From Parvularcula sp039818345 (GTDB lineage Bacteria > Pseudomonadota > Alphaproteobacteria > Caulobacterales > Parvularculaceae): a DNA stretch of 64,000 nt. The notes under the pieces were generated by a model. That model saw only the letters and a program-made list of their open reading frames with translations, ran no database searches and was not told the origin of the DNA. Below are positions 57,875 through 64,000 of this stretch, piece by piece. The DNA lies in contig JBCBUC010000001.1 in the NCBI GenBank assembly GCA_039818345.1, forward strand, positions 124,001 to 188,000, written 5' to 3'. Made by a program: the position numbers and the translations under genes. Positions within the stretch are counted from its first letter, which is position 1, and the number at the start of each line of letters is the position of its first letter.

Positions 57875-58725
57875 TCAGTCCACAGATGACGATCGCCGAA
57901 GCATTGGCCGAGGCACGAGCGCGTTTCCCTGAAAGCGCGACCGCCAGTCTTGACGCCCGCGTTCTCCTTGAGGCGGTGACCGGCAAAGAGCGGGCTGCCC
58001 TGATCGCGGCAGACAGCGCGTTGATCGGTGATGACGCTGATCGTTACGAAGCGGCCGTTGTTCGTCGGCAAGCTGGCGAGCCGGTGGCGTATATCGTCGG
58101 CAAGCAGGAGTTTTTTGGCTTAGACTTTGCCGTCGGGCCGAACGTTTTGATCCCTCGGCCCGAGAGTGAGTTGCTCGTCGAAGCAGCCATCCACGCCAAG
58201 CCCCAGCGCCTTCTCGATCTTGGCACGGGTTCAGGATGCCTCCTGATCGCGGCGCTCCATGCGCTTCCTAATTCCGATGGCATCGGTATTGATGCGAGCG
58301 CTGAGGCGATCGCCATGGCGTTCGAGAATGGTGAGACCCTGATCGCGGGTGATCGTGTCCAGTGGTTCCATGCGCGGTTTGATGACGCCGCCTCGCTTTT
58401 CGAGGACGAACGCTTCGATGTCATCCTCGCGAACCCGCCTTACATCGCCGAGGGCACACCGCTGCCTCGAAGTGTCGTCGATTTTGAGCCCGACAATGCG
58501 CTGTTTTCTGGCCCCGACGGGCTCGACGCCCACACCCAAGTGGCCCAAGTGATGGCGGCTCTTCTGGCCGACGATGGCCTCGCCTATGTTGAGATCGGCA
58601 GTGACCAAGGCCCCGAAGCGACAGAACTTTACCGCCGTTTATTGGCGCCGCGCGAGGTCACGCTTCACCGAGACGCCGCAGGTCTAGACCGCATGGTTGC
58701 GATCACGCCCCAGCCCGGCCTATAG
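57871..58725 (+). CDS. prmC: release factor glutamine methyltransferase
   Basis: A 284-residue AdoMet enzyme that methylates the Gln of the GGQ loop of release factors, matching its place after prfA. Marks: GEPVAYIVGKQEFFGLDF, LIPRPESELLVE, the AdoMet loop LLDLGTGSGCLLIA and the active-site VILANPPYIAEG (NPPY). GTG 57871 overlaps the prfA stop. Confidence 0.96.
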   Translation: MISPQMTIAEALAEARARFPESATASLDARVLLEAVTGKERAALIAADSALIGDDADRYEAAVVRRQAGEPVAYIVGKQEFFGLDFAVGPNVLIPRPESELLVEAAIHAKPQRLLDLGTGSGCLLIAALHALPNSDGIGIDASAEAIAMAFENGETLIAGDRVQWFHARFDDAASLFEDERFDVILANPPYIAEGTPLPRSVVDFEPDNALFSGPDGLDAHTQVAQVMAALLADDGLAYVEIGSDQGPEATELYRRLLAPREVTLHRDAAGLDRMVAITPQPGL

Positions 58726-58777
58726 GCCCTCGACGTCTTTATCGACCAAGAACAACGACGAAAGCCTGAGATCATCC

Positions 58778-59128
58778 ATGTCCTTCCTTACAACCCTGAT
58801 CAGCACCGCCCACGCACAAGACGCGGCCGTTCCTGCGCCGAACCCGATCGTGCAGCTGGTTCCGTTCATTCTCATCATGGTGGTCTTTTACTTCCTGATT
58901 TTCCGCCCGCAGCAGCAGCAGCGGAAGAAGCACCAAGAGATGGTCGCAGCGGTGAAGCGCGGGGACACCGTGGTCACTTCCGGTGGTCTGGTCGGTAAAG
59001 TGACCAAGGCGTCTGACGAACCGGAGATCCAGGTTGAGATCGCCGACGGTGTACAAGTCACCGTGATGAAAGGAACGCTGGCTGACGTTCGAGCCAAAAC
59101 GGCTCCGGCTGCGGCCAACAACAACTAA
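58778..59128 (+). CDS. yajC: preprotein translocase subunit YajC
   Basis: A 116-residue small membrane protein associated with SecDF. Short Ala-rich N-terminus, one helix (IVQLVPFILIMVVFYFLIF, about 26-46), FRPQQQQRKKHQEM after it, and the cytoplasmic strand region (GDTVVTSGGLVGKV). ATG 58778 is used; the frame is open into prmC but without domain content. secD follows by 12 bases. Confidence 0.94.
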   Translation: MSFLTTLISTAHAQDAAVPAPNPIVQLVPFILIMVVFYFLIFRPQQQQRKKHQEMVAAVKRGDTVVTSGGLVGKVTKASDEPEIQVEIADGVQVTVMKGTLADVRAKTAPAAANNN

Positions 59129-59140
59129 GGACCGTCAGCT

Positions 59141-60727
59141 TTGCTTCGTTTTAACCGTTGGCAGACGATTGGGCTCGCCATTTTGATGGTGCTGGCGGCC
59201 TATGTCACCATGCCCAATTTCTTTCCTAAAGATGATCCCCTTCCAGGCTTTCCTGGGACAGGCCTCACGCTTGGTCTCGATTTGCAAGGCGGCTCCTACC
59301 TCTTGCTCGACGTCGGGACCGATGTCGTGATTGATCAGCGGATCAACAATTTGCGGGCAGATGTTCGGACAGAGTTCCGGCGTGCTCCCCGCGTGCGGTT
59401 CACGGGGCTCGAACGCGAAGGCGACGCCGTCACGATGCGGATCCCCGAGGGTGAAGACTTTGAGGCCGCCGAAAGCCGATTGCGTCGCCTGTCGCGGCCG
59501 CTGACCGGCGCTCCAGGGCGCGATCTCTTGGTCACATCAGATGCGGAAGCGCGGCAATTGTCCGTGACACTCACCGATGAGGCGCGTGAAGCCTACGCCA
59601 ACGATGCGGTTGATCAGTCGATCACGGCCGTGCGGCGGCGGATTGATAATCTTGGCACGGTGGAACCTTCGATCCAAAAACAGGGCGATACCCGCCTTGT
59701 CCTCCAAGTGCCAGGCGATGGCGATTCAGAGCGCCTGAAATCGGTCATTGGCCGGACAGGACAATTAAGCTTCCATATGGTCGATGACTCCGTGGGTTTC
59801 CAAGAAATCCAAGCGGGTCGCATTCCGCCGCGCCGGGTGGTTTATCCGTCGTCGGATGGCAGTGGCACGCTTGCGCTTTTTGAAACCCCTGACGTCACCG
59901 GTGACATGATCACCGATGCGTCGGCCCAGCCAAACCCCGATGGCGGCGGTTTCCAAGTCAACTTTGCTTTTGACAACAGGGGACAGTGGCGTTTTGCTGA
60001 TGTCACACGCGAGAATATCGGTCGGCGTTTTGCCATCGTCCTTGATGAACAGATTATCTCGGCACCGACCATTCAAACACCGATCCTTGGCGGCAGTGGT
60101 CGCATCACCGGACGGTTCTCTCCTGAAGAGGCCACTGAGCTTTCAATCCTAATCAAATCAGGCGCGCTGCCTGCACCGCTTCAGGTCATTGAACAGCGGA
60201 CCGTGGGGGCAGACCTTGGGGCCGACTCCGTGCGGGCGGGGACGATTGCTTTGATCATCGGCTTTGTTGCCGTGGTCATCTATATTGCTTTCACCTACGG
60301 CCGATTTGGTCTTTATGCCGATATTGCGCTGATCGCGAATGTGCTGTTGATCGCAGGCGCACTGTCTTTGCTCGGCGCGACCCTCACGCTTCCTGGGATT
60401 GCTGGTATCGTCTTGACCATCGGCATGGCGGTGGATGCCAATGTGCTGATCTTTGAGAGAATTCGTGAGGAGGTCGCTTCGGGCAAACCGTCCGTTGCCG
60501 CCGTTGAAGCAGGCTATAAGAACGCTTGGTCAGCGATCGTTGACGCCAACCTCACCACGCTGATCGCTGCGTTGATCATGTTCCAGCTGGGGTCGGGCCC
60601 GGTGCGCGGATTTGCGGTGACGCTTGGGATTGGTGTCATCACCTCGGTCTTCACCGCCTTTGTTATTACCCGCGTCTTTGCTGGCGGCTACGTGCTCCGT
60701 GCCCGCCCAAAAACCTTGAAGATCTGA
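59141..60727 (+). CDS. secD: protein translocase subunit SecD
   Basis: A 528-residue six-helix RND-type protein that pulls exported proteins out of SecYEG using the proton gradient. Marks: GLDLQGGSYLLLDV (D1 motif), the large P1 periplasmic domain, RFSPEEATELSILIKSGALP, then the helices with ADANVLIFERIREE-like VDANVLIFERIREEV. TTG start 59141, with AAGGA before it. Second gene of yajC-secD-secF. Confidence 0.97.
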   Translation: MLRFNRWQTIGLAILMVLAAYVTMPNFFPKDDPLPGFPGTGLTLGLDLQGGSYLLLDVGTDVVIDQRINNLRADVRTEFRRAPRVRFTGLEREGDAVTMRIPEGEDFEAAESRLRRLSRPLTGAPGRDLLVTSDAEARQLSVTLTDEAREAYANDAVDQSITAVRRRIDNLGTVEPSIQKQGDTRLVLQVPGDGDSERLKSVIGRTGQLSFHMVDDSVGFQEIQAGRIPPRRVVYPSSDGSGTLALFETPDVTGDMITDASAQPNPDGGGFQVNFAFDNRGQWRFADVTRENIGRRFAIVLDEQIISAPTIQTPILGGSGRITGRFSPEEATELSILIKSGALPAPLQVIEQRTVGADLGADSVRAGTIALIIGFVAVVIYIAFTYGRFGLYADIALIANVLLIAGALSLLGATLTLPGIAGIVLTIGMAVDANVLIFERIREEVASGKPSVAAVEAGYKNAWSAIVDANLTTLIAALIMFQLGSGPVRGFAVTLGIGVITSVFTAFVITRVFAGGYVLRARPKTLKI

Positions 60728-60736
60728 GGCAGCGTT

Positions 60737-61714
60737 ATGGCTTTTCAGCTCATCCCTTCGAACACCAAGATCGATTTCGTCCGCTTTCGGTTCGTGGCGC
60801 TCATCATCTCAGCTTTGCTGTTGGCAGGGTCGATCACGGCCTTTTTCACGATCGGCCTTAATTTCGGGATCGATTTTCGCGGCGGCGTGACCGTCGAAGT
60901 TGGGCCTGCTGATGGTGAAAACTTCGATGAGAGCAGCCTGACCGCTGCCCGCGGAGCGGTGAATGACCTCAATCTTGGTGACGTCCGTGTACAAAATATC
61001 ACCAATCCTGGCGGGGAGCAGGGGATCGTCGCCTTTATCGAAGCGGTGATCGACAGTGAGGATGGTGACACGAGACAAAACGAAGTGGCAACGCAGGTGC
61101 AAGACGCACTGAAACAAGCGCTTGGTGAAGAAATCAGTGTGCGGCGCGTGGACGTCGTGGGCCCGACGGTGTCTGGAGAACTCGTTCAGCGCGGCGTGAC
61201 GGCGCTCGTTGTCGCGATTGGGTTGATGCTCGCTTACATCTGGTTCCGGTTTGAGTGGCAGTTCTCGATCGGCGCGATCTTAGCGCTGACGCATGACGTG
61301 ATTTTGACGATCGGCGTCTTTGCGGTGACCCAGCTTGAATTCACGCTCGCGATTATCGCCGCGCTTTTGACGATCATTGGTTATTCGATGAATGACACGG
61401 TGGTGATTTACGATCGTATCCGAGAGAACTTGCGTAAGTACAAGCAAATGCCGCTCAAAGACGTGATCAATCTTTCGGTCAACCAGACTCTTGGCCGAAC
61501 GATCATGACCTCGCTGACAACGCTTTTGGCGGTGGTTGCGCTGTTCGTGTTCGGCGGTTCGGTGCTGCGGGGCTTTAGTTTTGCGTTGATTTGGGGTGTG
61601 ATCGTTGGGACCTATTCCACCGTCTACATCGCCTCGCCGCTGCTATTACAAACCGGTGTGAAACGTGACTGGTCAGAAGGCGGATCAAAAGTGGATACGG
61701 CCACCACTGTTTAA
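60737..61714 (+). CDS. secF: protein translocase subunit SecF
   Basis: A 325-residue partner of SecD. Marks: GLNFGIDFRGGVTVEV (D-motif), RRVDVVGPTVSGELV, TIIGYSMNDTVVIYDRIREN and TTLLAVVALFVFGG. Six helices. It starts 9 bases after the secD stop and ends with a stop that overlaps the next ATG, so the following gene belongs to the operon. Confidence 0.97.
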   Translation: MAFQLIPSNTKIDFVRFRFVALIISALLLAGSITAFFTIGLNFGIDFRGGVTVEVGPADGENFDESSLTAARGAVNDLNLGDVRVQNITNPGGEQGIVAFIEAVIDSEDGDTRQNEVATQVQDALKQALGEEISVRRVDVVGPTVSGELVQRGVTALVVAIGLMLAYIWFRFEWQFSIGAILALTHDVILTIGVFAVTQLEFTLAIIAALLTIIGYSMNDTVVIYDRIRENLRKYKQMPLKDVINLSVNQTLGRTIMTSLTTLLAVVALFVFGGSVLRGFSFALIWGVIVGTYSTVYIASPLLLQTGVKRDWSEGGSKVDTATTV

Positions 61715-62484
61715 TGGCACCCGATCGGTTCTCTCCGCTGTCTCCTGATGACGCAGCGTATGTGTGGGCGGAGGTGGAACGGTTCGAGCCGCATTGGCTG
61801 TTGGTCTTGCCTTATGTGGCTGAAGATCGTCGCGGGGCATGGCTCGCTTTACTCGGTTTTTTTGCTGAAGCGCTGACGATCCCGGGACGGGTGAGCAATC
61901 CGATGCTCGGTGCGATCCGTGTGGCGTGGTGGCGCGAGGCCATTGGCGAGGTCTATGGCGATGGGCCTCCGCGCAAACACCCCGTCGTGACTGCATTGGC
62001 CGCAAGCGTTTCGGATCGATCCGTGATCAGGCCTTTTCTTGAGAAGGCGCTTGATGCGCTCGCGCCCTTTTTGGAACCTGGCGATGACCATGATATCGAT
62101 GTCGCCCTTACCACCCGATTTGTCCTCTACGGAGCAATGGCTGGAGCACTGGGTGAGCTCGACGGCACCGAAGCGTCAGATGGAGAAGCGCTCGCTTTCC
62201 ACGCCTTGGCGGCCATCCAGCCCGATCCTTCAGCAGCAGCAACTGCAGAAGGCCCCGAGCCAATTCATCGCCGTTTCGCCCGAGGAATAGCGGCTCATCC
62301 GACCATGCAAGCCGATCTCGCCGAGCGTGTTGCCGCCTTTCGTCAACAGGCACGGCGCGGACAGCCCCTTTCAGCAGCGCCATTTGCGTTGGTTCGCGGC
62401 ACCAAGAGAAAGGTGTCTGTGGCGCAAAACCCTCTTATCCAAAGGTTCTTGATCTTTCGGGCTGTTCTCACCGGATCCTTTTAG
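61714..62484 (+). CDS. squalene/phytoene synthase-like protein (NDUFAF6-like)
   Basis: A 256-residue protein of the squalene/phytoene synthase fold, of the branch seen after secDF in Alphaproteobacteria and related to the mitochondrial complex I factor NDUFAF6. Seen: PYVAEDRRGAWLALLGFF, NPMLGAIRVAWWREAIGEVY. The Asp-rich DxxxD substrate motifs of true synthases are not evident, so catalysis is doubtful. Start overlaps secF by 1 base. Role (respiratory complex assembly) is inference from the family. Confidence 0.78.
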   Translation: MAPDRFSPLSPDDAAYVWAEVERFEPHWLLVLPYVAEDRRGAWLALLGFFAEALTIPGRVSNPMLGAIRVAWWREAIGEVYGDGPPRKHPVVTALAASVSDRSVIRPFLEKALDALAPFLEPGDDHDIDVALTTRFVLYGAMAGALGELDGTEASDGEALAFHALAAIQPDPSAAATAEGPEPIHRRFARGIAAHPTMQADLAERVAAFRQQARRGQPLSAAPFALVRGTKRKVSVAQNPLIQRFLIFRAVLTGSF

Positions 62485-62491
62485 GATGACC

Positions 62492-63244
62492 CTAAAGCTC
62501 TCGCTGCTGAACGAACCGGCTAGGGAAGGCGACGACGGTCTTTTCTTGACGGACCACCTCTTGCGCTGAGGGACAAAGGCTCGCCAACGGGCAGGACTGA
62601 CAATCAGGCTTGCCGTGATGGCACCATCGATCTGCGACCCGGGTGAGGCCTCGGGTTAAATCCGTAAACTCCGTGCTGCGCCATTCGGCTGGCGAGCGTT
62701 CAATCAACTGGCGCGGTAGGGCAGAAAGCGGTGAGCCGCGCTCCCCCAGCGCCAAGCGCCGTAAGGGCCGGGCCGTATCCTGATCGACTGAAAGCACCGT
62801 CCGATCTCGACCGGTGAGCGTCAGCACCGATGCCGCAATGTCGTCGGTCACCTGCGGCAGACGGAGTAAAAAGCGCCGCGCCATCTCTCCATCCAAGCGA
62901 TCGAGACCATCAAGCGACAACGAACCAAAAGCGTCGTCGATCCGGCGCAAAATCTCGGGGATGGCCGCCGCCTTGAGCGTCGCTGCGGGAACGGCCACCA
63001 AGACAGTCTCCAGTTCTGCCGGTTTGGCATCACGGAGTCCCATCAGACGGGGATAGCGCGTCCTTAGCCGTCGATAGGAAGCCATTGCCCCCGCCGTCGA
63101 CAATCCCTTTGCCACCACCCCGTAAATGAGCTGGTCCAAGGGCGAGGTTGCAGTGCTTTCCCGTCGGCCAGGAAAGAGTTGCCGCACGCGCTCCAGGATC
63201 TCTGGAAGGCGGTTATCGATCGCAAAGTGAAGTGGCGTCTGCAT
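62492..63244 (-). CDS. HhH-GPD DNA glycosylase-like protein with Fe-S cluster
   Basis: A 250-residue relative of endonuclease III. The C-terminal Fe-S loop is intact, C-x6-C-x2-C-x5-C (CHHGKPDCQSCPLASLC). The catalytic Asp is probably in SVDQDTARPLRRL. The helix-hairpin-helix, normally LPGVGRKTA, reads LPQVTDDIAA, so the GVG turn and the lyase Lys are absent; the enzyme is at most a monofunctional glycosylase or a divergent binder. Convergent with the squalene-synthase-like gene, 7 bases apart. Confidence 0.8.
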   Translation of the reverse strand: MQTPLHFAIDNRLPEILERVRQLFPGRRESTATSPLDQLIYGVVAKGLSTAGAMASYRRLRTRYPRLMGLRDAKPAELETVLVAVPAATLKAAAIPEILRRIDDAFGSLSLDGLDRLDGEMARRFLLRLPQVTDDIAASVLTLTGRDRTVLSVDQDTARPLRRLALGERGSPLSALPRQLIERSPAEWRSTEFTDLTRGLTRVADRWCHHGKPDCQSCPLASLCPSAQEVVRQEKTVVAFPSRFVQQREL

Positions 63245-63438
63245 GCTCCCTCTCTAGGAGAACAAAGAGCGTACGTCTAGATGTTTTTGCTTTGTTCTTT
63301 GGTCACGCGACGAATCGTTGGGTGGCGCATCGCTGCCGACGCTGATGCGCCGATGCTCGTCACGGGCTGTTGATCTCGTTGTCCTCGAGAACCATCTCCT
63401 GAACGCAAACGGTGCGAGGACAGGGGAGAGATGCAACC
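63245..63438. promoter_or_regulatory. divergent region with 8-bp inverted repeat
   Basis: 194 bases between the leftward glycosylase-like gene and the rightward esterase gene. GGCGCATC (63324-63331) and GATGCGCC (63344-63351) form a perfect stem with a 12-base loop. It could be an operator for either direction. GGGGAG (63423-63428) is the esterase ribosome-binding site. Confidence 0.4.
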
Positions 63439-64000
63439 ATGCTGAAACGTTTTATGCGCGCGCTCGTGATGATCGGCGCGATCGGTTTGGTGTTTGAGGG
63501 CGCCCTCGCTAATCCACAGCTGGCTATGGTGCCCGGGGCGCGGGTCAATATGGAGATGCAAAAGCCCTTTTCCATGAAGGCGAAGGGGCTCGATCACGAG
63601 CACGAAATCACAGTTTATCTGCCCGCCAGCTATAACAGTTTAGACGATCAGACGTACCCGGTGCTTTGGGTGCTTGATGCACCACTGATGTTACGCACCG
63701 TGGTTGGGGTCCAGGACACTTTGGTCCTCGGCAACATGGCGCCCGAAATGATTGTCGTCGGAATCGGAAGCTCTGCCGACGAAGGCTTAGCGGGGGTTGG
63801 TCGCCGCGTTATGGATTTCTCGCCCGCCGGGCTGGATTACTATCCTGAGGGCATTCGCGGCGATGCTTGGGAAGAGATCGTCCCGAGCTTTGAGTTTCCC
63901 CACCTGGCCAATGAGTTTCTGACCTTCCTGGTGGATGAGCTGCGTCCGCGGTTGGAGAGACGGTACAGGTTCTCTGACGACCACGCAGTCTTTGGGCATT
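63439..64000 (+). CDS. esterase-like alpha/beta hydrolase, 3' truncated by window
   Basis: The frame from ATG 63439 stays open to the window end (187 codons). A signal peptide (about 1-25, ending EGALA-NPQ) is followed by ITVYLPASYNSLDDQTYPVL and WVLDAPLMLRTVVG, typical of the esterase D/IroE-type family (COG2819) of exported hydrolases. MIVVGIGSSADE and RRVMDFSP match the family. The window stops at DDHAVFGH, just before the expected nucleophile Ser of GHSxGG, so activity cannot be judged. Confidence 0.8.
   Translation, partial: MLKRFMRALVMIGAIGLVFEGALANPQLAMVPGARVNMEMQKPFSMKAKGLDHEHEITVYLPASYNSLDDQTYPVLWVLDAPLMLRTVVGVQDTLVLGNMAPEMIVVGIGSSADEGLAGVGRRVMDFSPAGLDYYPEGIRGDAWEEIVPSFEFPHLANEFLTFLVDELRPRLERRYRFSDDHAVFGH

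Noticed and set aside
1..64000. CRISPR arrays, insertion sequences, integrases or prophage genes
   Set aside because: I saw no regularly spaced repeats, transposase motifs or phage structural genes on either strand.

Overview
The window is about 64 kb of ordinary, GC-rich, densely coded alphaproteobacterial chromosome, with no IS element, prophage, CRISPR array or tRNA that I can see. Pointers to the Alphaproteobacteria are the order rnpB-mraZ-rsmH-ftsL-ftsI-murE, an RNase E with a large acidic insertion in its S1 domain and a C-terminal GWW motif, a secDF operon ending in a squalene/phytoene-synthase-like gene, a lone rodZ-ispG pair, a SapC protein and a large TonB-dependent receptor. A marine Parvularcula/Hyphomonas/Maricaulis-type organism would fit, but the genus is inference.

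Layout. 0-9.5 kb: a ClpP paralogue, membrane proteins, a nitrilase, an NYN-type nuclease in an AT-richer patch, mazG with two tiny membrane ORFs, ilvE, an SDR/isomerase pair, a TRIC-like channel and an AraC regulator. 9.5-26.3 kb: rnpB, then the division and cell-wall (dcw) cluster mraZ-rsmH-ftsL-ftsI-murE-murF-mraY-(murD-like)-ftsW-murG-murC-murB-ddl-ftsQ-ftsA, mostly with 1-8 nt overlaps, preceded by four TGGGN boxes at exact 10-bp spacing (predicted MraZ operator). 26.4-31 kb: a nitroreductase, the leftward aroQ-accB-accC-pgsA operon and thiS-thiG. 31-41 kb: a TonB-dependent receptor with a strong terminator, then the leftward rne-bepA-like-dsbA-like group. 40-50 kb: cell-wall amidase, TPR lipoprotein, ispE, a MraY/WecA-type transferase, a polyprenyl diphosphate synthase, an S49 peptidase, an alpha/beta hydrolase and SapC. 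49.7-54 kb: rplK-rplA, and a leftward tusA-Sel1-beta-helix group. 54-64 kb: rodZ-like gene, ispG, a DUF4760-like insertion, prfA-prmC, yajC-secD-secF, a squalene-synthase-like gene, a HhH-GPD glycosylase-like gene and a truncated esterase.

The genes form linked housekeeping modules: peptidoglycan precursor synthesis and septation (dcw), isoprenoid supply for lipid carriers (ispE, ispG, prenyl synthase), envelope export and quality control (secDF-yajC, bepA-like, dsbA-like), RNA turnover (rne, rnpB) and translation (rplKA, prfA-prmC).

The most unusual features: (1) a RodZ-type HTH-membrane protein whose natural continuation is a TonB C-terminal domain, cut off by a one-base frameshift; (2) the gene at the murD position has lost residues known to be essential in MurD; (3) FtsA in the same operon has lost its nucleotide-binding glycine motifs but keeps its membrane-targeting helix, and ftsZ does not follow it; (4) FtsI has KTA in place of KTG.
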